Assembly: GCF_039530945.1 (NCBI RefSeq)
Contig: NZ_BAAAPC010000002.1
Span: 1 to 64,000 of the forward strand
DNA: 64,000 bases
Direction: 5' to 3'
DNA from: Nocardiopsis_C rhodophaea
GTDB lineage: Bacteria; Actinomycetota; Actinomycetes; Streptosporangiales; Streptosporangiaceae
Below the pieces are notes generated by a model. That model saw nothing but the letters and a program-made list of their open reading frames with translations, was not told the DNA's origin and did no database searches. Shown piece after piece: positions 41,749-50,777 of the stretch. A program made the position numbers and the translations under genes. Numbering within the stretch: the first letter of the stretch is position 1; every line of letters starts with the position of its first letter.

Positions 41749-43044
41749 GTGGCTACACATACGACTTCCGATGAGCTGTTCCAACGAGCCGGTGCGGTGG
41801 TTCCGGGGGCGGTGAACTCCCCCGTCCGCGCGTTCGGCGCGGTGGGCGGTACCCCGCCCTTCATGGCGTCGGGGAACGGCCCCTACCTGACGGACGTGGA
41901 CGGCAACACCTACGTCGACCTCATCTGCTCCTGGGGTCCGCTGATCCTCGGGCACGCGCACGCCGCCGTGGTGGAGGCGCTGACCGAGGCCGCGAGCAAG
42001 GGGACCTCCTATGGCGCGCCCACGCCGGGCGAGGTGGAGCTGGCCGAGGAGATCGTCGCGCGCACCCCGGTGGAGCGGGTGCGGCTGGTCAACTCCGGCA
42101 CCGAGGCCACCATGTCGGCGATCCGGCTGGCGCGCGGCGCCACCGGCCGCAGCAAGGTGATCAAGTTCGCCGGGAACTACCACGGGCACGTCGACGCCCT
42201 GCTGGCCGCGGCCGGGTCCGGGGTGGCGACGTTCGCTCTGCCCGACTCCCCGGGCGTCACGGGCGCGAGCGCCGCCGACACCCTGGTCCTGCCCTACAAC
42301 GACATCGAGGCCGTGGAGCGGGCCTTCGCCGAGTCCGGGGACGAGATCGCCTGCGTGATCGCCGAAGCGTGCCCGGCCAACATGGGCATCGTGCCGCCGA
42401 AGGACGGCTTCAACGCGAGGCTCAAGGAGATCACCGCGAAGCACGGCGCGCTGATGGTGCTCGACGAGGTCCTCACCGGGTTCCGCGTCAGCCGCTCGGG
42501 CTGGTTCGGTCTAGAGGGCGTCACCCCCGACCTGATGACGTTCGGCAAGGTCATGGGCGGCGGGCTGCCCGCGGCGGCGTTCGGCGGCCGTGCCGACCTC
42601 ATGGAGCAGCTGGCCCCGGCCGGTCCGGTCTACCAGGCCGGGACGCTCTCGGGGAACCCGCTGGCCACGGCGGCCGGACTGGCGACCCTGCGCAACGCGA
42701 CCCCCGAGGTCTACGCGCACATCGATCGCGTGTCGGCGCGGGTCGCCGAGGCGGCGGGCAAGGAGCTCAGCGCGGCCGGGGTGCCGCACCGCATCCAGCA
42801 CGGCGGCAACCTGTTCACGGTGTTCTTCACCGAGGACGAGGTGACCGATTTCGACGGTGCGCGGGCGCAGAACACCGCCGCCTTCGCCGCCTTCTTCCAC
42901 GCGATGTTGGACCAGGGCGTGTACCTCCCGCCCGCGGCGTTCGAGGCGTGGTTCTTCTCCGCCGCCCATGACGACGCGGCCATTGACCGGGTCGTCTCGG
43001 CTCTGCCCAAGGCCGCGCGCGCCGCCGCGGAGGCGAGTGCCTAG
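41749..43044 (+). CDS. hemL: Glutamate-1-semialdehyde 2,1-aminomutase
   Basis: HemL converts glutamate-1-semialdehyde into 5-aminolevulinate, joining hemA and hemB in the pathway. The 431-residue class III aminotransferase-fold enzyme shows VNSPVRAFGAVGG, SWGPLILGHAHAAVVEA, NSGTEATMSAIRLARG, NYHGHVDALLA and the PLP Lys267 in MTFGKVMGGGLP. GTG 41749 is preceded by GGGAGG; the open frame reaches 399 codons further upstream only because the repeat region lacks stops. It is separate from the rex-hem operon. Confidence 0.96.
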   Translation: MATHTTSDELFQRAGAVVPGAVNSPVRAFGAVGGTPPFMASGNGPYLTDVDGNTYVDLICSWGPLILGHAHAAVVEALTEAASKGTSYGAPTPGEVELAEEIVARTPVERVRLVNSGTEATMSAIRLARGATGRSKVIKFAGNYHGHVDALLAAAGSGVATFALPDSPGVTGASAADTLVLPYNDIEAVERAFAESGDEIACVIAEACPANMGIVPPKDGFNARLKEITAKHGALMVLDEVLTGFRVSRSGWFGLEGVTPDLMTFGKVMGGGLPAAAFGGRADLMEQLAPAGPVYQAGTLSGNPLATAAGLATLRNATPEVYAHIDRVSARVAEAAGKELSAAGVPHRIQHGGNLFTVFFTEDEVTDFDGARAQNTAAFAAFFHAMLDQGVYLPPAAFEAWFFSAAHDDAAIDRVVSALPKAARAAAEASA

Positions 43045-43322
43045 GTGTTCCTGCCCTGGGAAGGTCGGTAACGCGGAAGCGCCGCTAACCGCGGTGGGGA
43101 TACCGGTGGTGATTGCCGTGATCGACCACCCTCGGTGGCCAGTACACCTGTGGAGGGGCCGTTGGCGCCCGGCGGAGCACGCCACCGCCGGGCCGGTCGG
43201 TACCGCCGGACGGATCCCTCGCGGGAAGCCGGGTGACGGTAGGGGCTGTGATGTGCGAGGGGCGCGAAGAAACGCTACGTGATTCACTGACTGACCGTTA
43301 ACCGGCGCTTTATCCTAGGGAG

Positions 43323-44222
43323 ATGTTGGATCTCGACCGGTTGCGCGCGCTCACCACGATCGCCCGGTACGGCTCGGTGAGCGCGGCGGCCGACGTCCTG
43401 GGCATCACCACGTCGGCGGTCTCCCAGCAGATCACCAAGCTTGAGCGGGAGACCTCCGCGCAGCTTCTGGAGCGCAACGGGCGCGGTGTCCAGCTCACGG
43501 ACGCGGCGCACGTGCTCGTCCAGCACGCCGACCGGATCCTCGAACTCATCACCGCCGCCGAGGCCGACCTGGAGGCACAGCGGGGCGGCGTCGTCGGACC
43601 TCTACGGGTCGCCGCGTTTCCCACCGCGGCCCGCGGGCTCATGCCCCAGGTCCTCGTCGACGCGGCGGAGCGGCACCCGCGGCTCACCGTCACGCTCACC
43701 GAGTGCGACCCCATGGCCTCCCAGACGCTGGTGCTGCGCGGCGAGTGCGACCTCGCCGTCGTCCAGGACTGGGAGGGCTCCCCCCTCCCGCCCCCCGAGG
43801 GCATCGAGCGCGTCCACCTCTTCGACGACACGGCCGAGGTCGCCATGCCCGCCTCACACCCGCTCGCGGAGCGGGACGACGTGGAGATGTCCGAGCTCGC
43901 CGACGAGAGGTGGATCTCCTCCCCGCGGGGCACCATCTGCTTCGACTGGCTTGCCGACGCCCTGCGCCGCCGGGGCGTGGAGCCGCGGATCGCACACTAC
44001 AGCGGCGAGTACCCGACCCAGCTGGCCCTGGTCGCGGCCGGACTGGGCCTCGCGCTGCTGCCCCGCCTGGGCCGGGGACGGCTCTGGCCCGATGTGGTGA
44101 CGGTCCCGGTCCGCCCCGTGCTCTTCCGGAGTGTCTACGCGCTGTGGCGGCGCGAGGCGGGGCGTCGGCCCGCCGTGCGTGCCATGGTGGCGGCCCTGCG
44201 CACGGCGGCCGATACCGTTTAA
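43323..44222 (+). CDS. LysR family transcriptional regulator
   Basis: This 299-residue regulator has an N-terminal helix-turn-helix (LRALTTIARYGSVSAAADVLGITTSAVSQQITKLE) and the periplasmic-binding-like effector domain (GPLRVAAFPTAARGLMPQVL, DLAVVQDWEGS, GLGLALLPRLG). It is encoded after hemL and before a histidine phosphatase. No clear target is divergent from it, so regulation of itself or the neighbours is only a guess. Confidence 0.9.
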   Translation: MLDLDRLRALTTIARYGSVSAAADVLGITTSAVSQQITKLERETSAQLLERNGRGVQLTDAAHVLVQHADRILELITAAEADLEAQRGGVVGPLRVAAFPTAARGLMPQVLVDAAERHPRLTVTLTECDPMASQTLVLRGECDLAVVQDWEGSPLPPPEGIERVHLFDDTAEVAMPASHPLAERDDVEMSELADERWISSPRGTICFDWLADALRRRGVEPRIAHYSGEYPTQLALVAAGLGLALLPRLGRGRLWPDVVTVPVRPVLFRSVYALWRREAGRRPAVRAMVAALRTAADTV

Positions 44223-44352
44223 GGGCACGCCGCCTCGCGCGTCACGTCGCCCACCACCCGCAACGGCCCGGTTGTCCGCGCCACCGGTGGGGCCGGCACC
44301 GCGGCACGGCGTTCCCGGATGACAAGAGCCACGAAGGGAAGCGGTCGCACAC

Positions 44353-44988
44353 ATGCCCACGACCACCGTCGTCCACCTGCTTCGGCACGGTGAAGTGCAC
44401 AATCCTGACGGAATCCTCTACGGGCGGCTTCCGGACTTCCACCTGAGCGAGACCGGCCAGCGGATGGCCGATCTCGCCGCGGCCTGGTTCGAGGGCCGGG
44501 ACATCGCCGCCCTGTACTCCTCGCCTCTGGAGCGCACCCAGGAGACCGCCGAGCCGTTGGCGGACCGCGTCGGCCTGCCCGTCCGGCTCGACGATCGGCT
44601 GATCGAAGCGGCCAACTCGCTGCAGGGCAGGCACGTCTCCCGCGGCTCGCTCACCGACCCGCGGGTCGTGCGGCGGCTGTACAACCCCTTCCGGCCGTCG
44701 TGGGGCGAGCCCTACACCGAGATCGCGGCCCGCATGGTCGACGTCGTCAAGGTCGTCCGCAAGGAGGCGTGGGGACGCGAGGCCGTGTGCGTCAGCCACC
44801 AGCTGCCGATCTGGACGGTGCGCCGCGCGGCCGAGCACAAGCCGCTGTGGCACCGGCCGGACCGCCGCCAGTGCGAGCTCGCCAGCGTGACGTCGCTGAC
44901 CTTCGAGGACCAGCGGCTGGTCAGCGTGGGCTACTGCGAGCCCGCGGCCGCGCTCTACGGTTCGGGACCGGGCGTCCCCGGCGCGTAG
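44353..44988 (+). CDS. Histidine phosphatase family protein
   Basis: This 211-residue member of the phosphoglycerate-mutase-like superfamily has the catalytic motif LLRHGE (His12), SSPLERTQETAEPLA, and the second His in VCVSHQLPIW. The loop GRHVSRGSLTDPRVVRRLYNPFRPSWGEPY is unusual for a mutase, and a phosphatase of a small metabolite is more likely. The genomic place downstream of hemL and LysR is conserved in Streptomyces. Start ATG 44353 follows GGAAGCGG. Confidence 0.88.
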   Translation: MPTTTVVHLLRHGEVHNPDGILYGRLPDFHLSETGQRMADLAAAWFEGRDIAALYSSPLERTQETAEPLADRVGLPVRLDDRLIEAANSLQGRHVSRGSLTDPRVVRRLYNPFRPSWGEPYTEIAARMVDVVKVVRKEAWGREAVCVSHQLPIWTVRRAAEHKPLWHRPDRRQCELASVTSLTFEDQRLVSVGYCEPAAALYGSGPGVPGA

Positions 44989-45011
44989 CCGCCTAACCGC
45001 GGGGGCCGGAG

Positions 45012-45323
45012 GGGCACGGGAAGGAATGGCCGGTGTTCCGTGTTGTCCGCAGGTGGGGCAACCCGCGTCCGGTCACCAGATCAGCGGCCGTGCGTTCCGC
45101 GGTTGGCGCGAGCGGGTAGGCTACCTCGTTGGGTGCGGCGTATGCGTTGCTCTCCGTTCGTTCGGAGGGACGGCACGCGTTCCGCGTTCCGATCCCGCTC
45201 TCATGAGCCCGTGGGACGACGCGTCGTATCCCCCTCGATGGCACCCATTGGTCCGCCCGCGTCCGCGGGAACGGGCTGGGTGGGCTGTCGTGTCTGAAGC
45301 AACCGTTGGCGAGAGGTGATCCT
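45012..45323. other. Intergenic region before bS22
   Basis: About 310 bp, no gene recognised. It probably contains the promoter of the small ribosomal protein gene; GAGAGG (45311-45316) is its ribosome site. Confidence 0.5.
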
Positions 45324-45422
45324 ATGGGTTCCGTCATTAAGAAGCGCCGCAAGCGCATGGCGAAGAAGAAGCACCGCAAGCTTCTCAAGAGGACTCGCAT
45401 CGCGCGCCGCAACAAGAAGTAG
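45324..45422 (+). CDS. Small ribosomal protein bS22 (AURKAIP1/COX24 domain)
   Basis: This is a 32-residue, extremely basic protein: MGSVIKKRRKRMAKKKHRKL and then LKRTRIARRNKK. It matches the actinobacterial 30S protein bS22, seen in mycobacterial ribosome structures near the decoding centre. GAGAGG lies 7 bp before ATG 45324. Start, stop and sequence are intact. It is followed by an SDR epimerase gene as in Streptomyces. Confidence 0.93.
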   Translation: MGSVIKKRRKRMAKKKHRKLLKRTRIARRNKK

Positions 45423-45526
45423 GTTCGTGTCTCTCCGCCGACGCCGCCCCTCCGGTTCCCGGCCGTGGCGGACGCGGAGACACTCTCCTCATTCACGCGT
45501 ACCCAACTCTTTCGAGGCGTGCAGTC

Positions 45527-46567
45527 ATGGGCCGAGTCGTACTTGTCACCGGGGTCTCCCGCTATCTGGGCGCCCGGGCCGCGGAGAAACTGCTCGACGA
45601 CCCCGGTGTCGACCGGGTCATCGGCGTCGATCCCGCGCCGCCGGGATACGCGCCGGGGCGGGTCGAGTACGTCGCCGCGGATCTCCATGACGGCAGTGTG
45701 AGCAGGGTCGTCCGCGACTCCGGCGCGGACACGGTCCTGCACCTCGGCCTCGCCACCGCCCCCGAGAGCGCCGAAGGCCGGGCGGAGTCGCAGGCTAACC
45801 ACGTCCTGGGCACCATGCAGCTGCTGGCCGCGTGCCAGCGGTCCACGTCCGTGCGGCGGATCGTGGTGCGCTCCAGCGCGGCCGTCTACGGGGCCGCCGC
45901 GCCCTCCGCGGAGCTGTACACCGAGGACCTCCAGGCTCGCGACATCCCGCGCTCCGCCTACGCCCAGGACGCCGCCGAGGTGGAGCGGCACACGCGCGGC
46001 CTGGCCCGCAGGCGCCCGGACATGTCCGTGGCCGTCCTGCGCCTCGCCAACCTCATCGGCCCGTCGATGGAGACCCCGCTCGCTCGCTACTTCGGGCTCC
46101 GGGTCGTCCCCACGGTCCGGGGCTACGACCCGCGCCTGCAGTTCATCCACGAGGACGACGCCGTCGACGCGCTGTGCCTGATGGCCGGCGGCGACAACGA
46201 GGGCGTGTTCAACGTCGCGGCCCCCGGCTCCATCCCGCTGTCGCAGTGTCTGCGCCAGGCCGGGCGGCCCGGTGTGGCGATGCCCGAGCGCGGCCTGCGC
46301 ATGCTGCGCGGCCTGGCCCGGCGCGGCCGTATCGACTACTCACCGGAGCAGCTGCGGCTGCTCTGCTCCGACCGCGTCATGGACGTCAGCAAGCTGCGCC
46401 GCACCGTGGGCTGGTCGCCGACCTACACCTCGCAGGAGACCTTCGAGGCGTTCCTCGCGGAGCTCGGTGTCGACGGCGATGACCCGAAGAACGGGCGCGA
46501 GCGCGGCCGTGGCCGCGACCGCCGTCCCGTGATCCACCGGATGCGGGCCGCCGTGGGGCGCTCCTAG
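45527..46567 (+). CDS. NAD-dependent epimerase/dehydratase (extended SDR) family protein
   Basis: This 346-residue Rossmann-fold protein has an N-terminal motif VTGVSRYLGARAA that departs from the usual TGxxGxxG. Further segments are DLHDGSVSRVV, LGLATAP and the S-Y-K-equivalent region RSSAAVYGAAAPSAELYTEDL, and SAYAQDAAEVER stands in the YxxxK position with Gln-Asp-Ala in place of the Lys. The catalytic Lys is therefore not evident, and activity as an epimerase is doubtful. The C-terminus is Arg-rich (RERGRGRDRRP). It is a conserved neighbour of bS22; substrate unknown. Confidence 0.8.
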   Translation: MGRVVLVTGVSRYLGARAAEKLLDDPGVDRVIGVDPAPPGYAPGRVEYVAADLHDGSVSRVVRDSGADTVLHLGLATAPESAEGRAESQANHVLGTMQLLAACQRSTSVRRIVVRSSAAVYGAAAPSAELYTEDLQARDIPRSAYAQDAAEVERHTRGLARRRPDMSVAVLRLANLIGPSMETPLARYFGLRVVPTVRGYDPRLQFIHEDDAVDALCLMAGGDNEGVFNVAAPGSIPLSQCLRQAGRPGVAMPERGLRMLRGLARRGRIDYSPEQLRLLCSDRVMDVSKLRRTVGWSPTYTSQETFEAFLAELGVDGDDPKNGRERGRGRDRRPVIHRMRAAVGRS

Positions 46568-46641
46568 AGCCGCCTCCGGGCCGCCCCCTATCACCCAGCC
46601 CCGCCCGTTCCGACGCGCCGCTCGCGCACGTCCCGCGCGTT

Positions 46642-47469
46642 TCAGCGCTGGTCGGGCGTGCCCCTGCGACGGCGGATCATGCCCACGGCCACCGCGCCGC
46701 CGACCGCCCCCGCCACGGCGGCGGACACCCCGACCCGCAGCTTGACCCGGTGCCTGCGGAACTCGTGCACCGGCCATCCGCGCTCCTCGGCGTGCTCGCG
46801 CAGCGCGTCGTCGGGGTTGACCGCGTTGGGGTGGCCCACCAACGACAGCATCGGCAGGTCGTTGCACGAGTCGCTGTAGGCGGCGCAGGCCGACAGGTCC
46901 AGTCCCTCACTCCGCGCCAGCGCGCGCACGGCCTCCGCCTTGGCCGGGCCGTGCAGCAGGTCGCCCACCAGCCGCCCGGTGTAGACGCCGTCGACCGTCT
47001 CGGCGACGGTCCCCAGAGCGCCGGTCAGCCCCAGCTTCCGCTTGATGATCTCGGCGAGTTCCACGGGGGTCGCGGTGACCAGCCAGACGCTCTGCCCGGC
47101 GTCGAGGTGGCGGCGGACGAGGCGGCGCGCGCCCTCCCAGATCCGGTCGGACATCGTCTCGTCGTAGATCTCCTCGCACAGCGAGACGAGGTCGTCCACG
47201 GCGTGCCCGGCGACGAACGCCAGCGCGGCCTCGCGCGCGGCGTGGATGTGCTCGGGCCGCTCGCTGCCGCTGAGCCGGAACACCGCCTGCCCCCACGCGA
47301 ACCGCAGCAGGTCACGCGTGGTGAACAGGTCGCGGGCGGCGAGTCCGCGGGCGAAATAGTAGATCGACGCACCGCGCATCAGGGTGTTGTCGACATCGAA
47401 AAAGGCCGCGCCGTGCCGGACGATGGCGGGATCGCCGCCATTCTGATCAGGTCGGATATGCGCCCACAT
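46642..47469 (-). CDS. HAD-superfamily phosphatase, SerB-like subfamily IB
   Basis: This 275-residue hydrolase has motif I FFDVDNTLMRG (nucleophile Asp25, acid Asp27), motif II LVTATPVEL, motif III Lys in GPAKAEAV and motif IV YSDSCNDLPML. The cap insertion fits subclass IB, which includes phosphoserine phosphatase and LPLAT-linked enzymes. The C-terminus has an Ala/Gly/Val membrane-like segment (SAAVAGAVGGAVAVGMI) ending in RRRR, so it may be tethered to the membrane. It is divergent from the membrane-ABM gene, with a Crp-like site between them. Confidence 0.88.
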   Translation of the reverse strand: MWAHIRPDQNGGDPAIVRHGAAFFDVDNTLMRGASIYYFARGLAARDLFTTRDLLRFAWGQAVFRLSGSERPEHIHAAREAALAFVAGHAVDDLVSLCEEIYDETMSDRIWEGARRLVRRHLDAGQSVWLVTATPVELAEIIKRKLGLTGALGTVAETVDGVYTGRLVGDLLHGPAKAEAVRALARSEGLDLSACAAYSDSCNDLPMLSLVGHPNAVNPDDALREHAEERGWPVHEFRRHRVKLRVGVSAAVAGAVGGAVAVGMIRRRRGTPDQR

Positions 47470-47530
47470 GTTTCGAGCCTACGGTCACCGGGGCGCGCGG
47501 CGACCGGAACGCGATTGCGGGATCACACCG

Positions 47531-47546
47531 GGTGAGCTAACTCACA
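47531..47546. promoter_or_regulatory. Crp-like palindrome between divergent genes
   Basis: GGTGAGCTAACTCACA matches TGTGA-N6-TCACA at 9 of 10 positions. It lies 62 bp before the HAD gene and 110 bp before the membrane-ABM gene. Confidence 0.5.
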
Positions 47547-47655
47547 ACACAATTGGGGGCAACTGCACGCGGCCCCGGGAAATCGGTGCAAGTCGGAGCC
47601 GCGAAAGCCGAGTCGTGTGCACAAGCGGGTGCGAGAGTGCAGCATTATTAGCGGG

Positions 47656-48897
47656 ATGGTCGAGGTAGGACTGGCATTCGTCTGCGCACTGGTGGCTTGG
47701 AGCGCTACCGCTGCGCTTATCGCGCGTACTCAGAGGGAACCCCGGGTCTACACGGGCGCGTGGGTCGCGTCGTCGGTGGGCGTCGCGATCGCGCTGAGCG
47801 CTGCCTTCCCCGGGGCGCTGCTGGAGTTCTCCGACGTGACCTTCCGGATCTTCCAGATCGGGGTCGCCCTCATCGGGCCGCTCATGGCGGCGTGGGGCGC
47901 GGTGGAGTACGCGGTCGATTCGCCCCGGGCGCGTTTCGGGACCCGTCTGGTGGTGACGGCGCTGACCATCGTGCCGCTGGTGGTGCTGACCCTGGACCGG
48001 TTGCGCGGCCGCTACGACAGCAGCTATCCGGCCCTGGCCGACCACTACGACCTCATCCCCAAGTCGGTGCTGGGTCTGGTCCACACGTTCGCGGCGCTGG
48101 CCCTGATCGCGTGCGCGATCGTGGCCGTGCGGCGGATGGGGGAGCGCCCGCGGTTCGCGCAGCACCAGCTGACGGTGATCGGCCTGGTCGCCCTCGCGGC
48201 CGTGCTGGAGATCCTGGTGGCCCGCGTCGGGCTGGCCGTGCTCGGCCAGCTCATGATGCTGGGGGCGGTGGGCGCGCTGTGGGCGGCCCTGGTCCGTTCC
48301 CAGAAGCCGCCGAGAGAGCGCCGCGGGCGGGGACGCGGCGGCCGGCGCCGGTCCGCGGCTCCCCCGCGGGACACGTCCGAAGCCGACGAGGCCGAGCAGG
48401 AGTCCCAGGACTTCCGTGATCAAGAGGAGGACGGCGTGTGGGGTAGGCGGCGCCGCAAGGAACCCGAGTACGACGAGTACGACGACGGCTTCGACCGGGG
48501 CTTCGACGACGAGGACGACTACGACGACTACGGTGAGCCGTCGGCGTCCCCGCGCCAGTCCTCGCGGCTGCTCGGCATCATCACCATCTACACGCTGGCC
48601 GAGGGGCACGAGGACGCGTTCGACGACTGCGCCGACGAGGTCGTCGACGAGGTCGCCCGGCGGGAACCGGACACCCTGCTGTTCGCCGCCCACACCGTTC
48701 CCAGCGCGCCGCAGCAGCGCATCGTCTACGCCATCTACCGCGACCAGCTCGCGATCGAGGAGCACGAGCAGCAGCCGCACGTCATGGAGTTCCAGCGCCG
48801 CAGCTCTTCGCACGTCGTAGCCACCAATGTGATCGAGCTCGCACTGTCGGGGGCCTCGGCCAACGACAATCTGGCGCACATGCTGATGCCGCGCTGA
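47656..48897 (+). CDS. Multi-pass membrane protein fused to an ABM-like domain
   Basis: This 413-residue protein has three parts. Residues 1-215 form about seven hydrophobic helices (VEVGLAFVCALVAWSATAALIA ... LGQLMMLGAVGALWAALV). Residues 215-300 are a charged linker, first Arg-rich (RERRGRGRGGRR) then extremely acidic (DEYDDGFDRGFDDEDDYDDYG). Residues 305-413 are a dimeric ferredoxin-like, antibiotic-biosynthesis-monooxygenase-type domain (LLGIITIYTLAEGHEDAFDD, PDTLLFAAHTVPSAPQQRIVYAIYRDQ, EEHEQQPHVMEFQ). No transport or enzymatic family fits the membrane part with certainty. ATG 47656 begins the first helix; 13 codons upstream are in frame but hydrophilic. Confidence 0.75.
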   Translation: MVEVGLAFVCALVAWSATAALIARTQREPRVYTGAWVASSVGVAIALSAAFPGALLEFSDVTFRIFQIGVALIGPLMAAWGAVEYAVDSPRARFGTRLVVTALTIVPLVVLTLDRLRGRYDSSYPALADHYDLIPKSVLGLVHTFAALALIACAIVAVRRMGERPRFAQHQLTVIGLVALAAVLEILVARVGLAVLGQLMMLGAVGALWAALVRSQKPPRERRGRGRGGRRRSAAPPRDTSEADEAEQESQDFRDQEEDGVWGRRRRKEPEYDEYDDGFDRGFDDEDDYDDYGEPSASPRQSSRLLGIITIYTLAEGHEDAFDDCADEVVDEVARREPDTLLFAAHTVPSAPQQRIVYAIYRDQLAIEEHEQQPHVMEFQRRSSSHVVATNVIELALSGASANDNLAHMLMPR

Positions 48898-49152
48898 ATC
48901 CGGGGCGAACGCACGCGGACGCACCGATGAGCGCGGGATGAGAAGCGCCCGACGTTTCCCGGGCCGATGGTGGAAATCGGCGGGGAGATTCCCACCGGAA
49001 ACCGGGAGAAGGGGACGCGTGAAGTACGCTTCGTTCTCGTCGACTAGTCAGCCGGGGCGTCCTGGGGCGCCGCTGAGCTGTGCTCTGCGGCCCTGACCAT
49101 CCCCCTGGGCCGTGCGGAGCGCCGGGACTAACGGGAGTGTGCTGGAACCCCG

Positions 49153-49854
49153 ATGCGTAAGTTTCTCGCCTTCATCTTGATCTTCCTGCTGGTGATGGTC
49201 GTGGTCGCCGACCGCGGGCTCCACTCGGCCGCGCAGAACGAGATCGCCAAGCGTGTAAGCCAGCGGTACCAGCTGTCCTCGGAGCCCGAGGTCACCATCG
49301 GCGGCTTCCCCTTCCTGACCCAGGCGATCGGCGGGGAGTACTCCGAGATCCACATCGTCACCGGCGCGATGACCGTCAACGACGTCAGCCTCGACCGCGT
49401 CGACGTCACCGCCCGCGACGTCCAGGCGGCTATCGGCGACCTGATGACCGAGCCGAAGGTGATCGCCAAGACCGCCGACGCCACGGTGATGCTTCCCTAC
49501 AGCGAGCTCCAGTCGCGGCTCCCGCAGGGCATCGTCATCGAGAACAAGGACGGCAAGCCGCGGATGACCGGTGACCTCGCGGTTCCCGGCGGCATCAGCG
49601 TCCCGGTCGCTGCCGACCTCGACGTGTCCATCGACGGCGACGTCATCAAGGTCACGCCGTCCAGTATCGAGGTGAGCGATGCCCCCCCGATCCAACTCGG
49701 CTCGGCGGTCGAGGATCGGCTGACGGTCAGCTTCCAGGTCCCCCAGATGCCGTTCGACCTGCAAATCACCAAGATCGACGCGCTGCCCAACGGGGTCGAG
49801 GTGTCGGCCGAGGCGACCAATGTCAGGCTCGTGGGCGCGGCTTCGGAGGGGTAA
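49153..49854 (+). CDS. LmeA-like (DUF2993) phospholipid-binding protein
   Basis: This 233-residue exported protein has an N-terminal signal/anchor helix (KFLAFILIFLLVMVVVADRGL) and a DUF2993 fold: VSQRYQLSSEPEVTIGGFPFLTQAIGGEYSEI, the family hallmark, with repeated Asp/Val strands after it. In mycobacteria the family member LmeA binds phospholipids and supports mannan maturation. In this genome it probably binds lipid at the outer membrane face. It stands just upstream of a membrane-tethered thioredoxin gene. Confidence 0.88.
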   Translation: MRKFLAFILIFLLVMVVVADRGLHSAAQNEIAKRVSQRYQLSSEPEVTIGGFPFLTQAIGGEYSEIHIVTGAMTVNDVSLDRVDVTARDVQAAIGDLMTEPKVIAKTADATVMLPYSELQSRLPQGIVIENKDGKPRMTGDLAVPGGISVPVAADLDVSIDGDVIKVTPSSIEVSDAPPIQLGSAVEDRLTVSFQVPQMPFDLQITKIDALPNGVEVSAEATNVRLVGAASEG

Positions 49855-49861
49855 GCCGCGC

Positions 49862-50470
49862 ATGGGACCGGAGCAGCTCGCCGGCGGGGCGGTGGTCATC
49901 GCGACCCTCGCCGTGGCGACGCTGTTCGGCGCGCTGTGGCAGCGTGGCAACGGGCGGATGCGAGACGTGCGGCCGACCGCCGCCGCTGGCACCGGGAGAC
50001 GCGGCGCGTCGCGGGGCGACCGCGCGGCCCCGAACGATGGAGGGACGGGCGTGAGCGAGGCCGACGGCGGAGCGGTCGAAGGTGGCGCAGCCAACGGCGG
50101 CGGTGTTACTGGCAGCGGCGTTAACGCCAGCAGTGTCGACGGCAGCGAGCCCGACGGCCTGTCCCTGACGGCCGAGGACATCGGGTCCCCGCTGGGGGAG
50201 CGGGCCACCCTGGTGCAGTTCTCCACCGCCTTCTGCCAGCCCTGCCGCGCCACTCGGCGGGTGCTCACCGAGGTCGCGGCCATGGTCGAGGGGGTCGCGC
50301 ACGCCGAGATCGACGCCGAGTCGCGGCTCGACCTGGTCCGGCGGCTCGGCATCATGCGTACGCCCACCGTCCTCGTCCTCGACGCTCGCGGGCGCGTCAC
50401 GCGACGGGCCAGCGGCCAGCCGCGCAAGGCCGACGTCATCGCCGCCCTGGGCTCCACCATCGACCCCTGA
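49862..50470 (+). CDS. Membrane-anchored thioredoxin-fold protein
   Basis: This 202-residue protein begins with an anchor helix (LAGGAVVIATLAVATLFGALW), then a long Gly/Ser/Ala/Asp linker (about 30-95). It then has a thioredoxin domain with the redox motif CQPC (Cys125, Cys128) in FSTAFCQPCRATRRVL and the cis-Pro strand MRTPTVLVLD. The CQPC pair is a plausible active disulfide. It begins 7 bp after the LmeA-like gene and precedes a DUF4395 gene, so it may supply reductant or sulfur outside the cell. Confidence 0.88.
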   Translation: MGPEQLAGGAVVIATLAVATLFGALWQRGNGRMRDVRPTAAAGTGRRGASRGDRAAPNDGGTGVSEADGGAVEGGAANGGGVTGSGVNASSVDGSEPDGLSLTAEDIGSPLGERATLVQFSTAFCQPCRATRRVLTEVAAMVEGVAHAEIDAESRLDLVRRLGIMRTPTVLVLDARGRVTRRASGQPRKADVIAALGSTIDP

Positions 50471-50777
50471 AGCACGCCCCGCGCCGACCCGCGCGGCCTT
50501 CGGGGGATGTGATCCGCCCCACTCGTGACATCCGCGCCCCCAACCCGTACGATCGTGACCGTGACTTCTCCGACAGATGCGCTTTTGACGAAGCGACGCG
50601 CCGTGGACTTCTGCCGCGTCGCCACCGCACTCTGTCGCGCTTCCCGCTAGAGCGGATCTCCGCGGTGCGCCCGCGCCCCGGATCCGGCCCACGGCCAGCC
50701 TTCCGTTAGCACGGAGGACGAGCCGGGCCATCGCCTCTCGCCCCTCCCGCACCGCTCACGCAGCTGGGAAGCCCATC
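50471..50777. other. Spacer between thioredoxin-like and DUF4395 genes
   Basis: About 305 bp with no recognised gene. Frames here lack ribosome sites. Confidence 0.5.
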
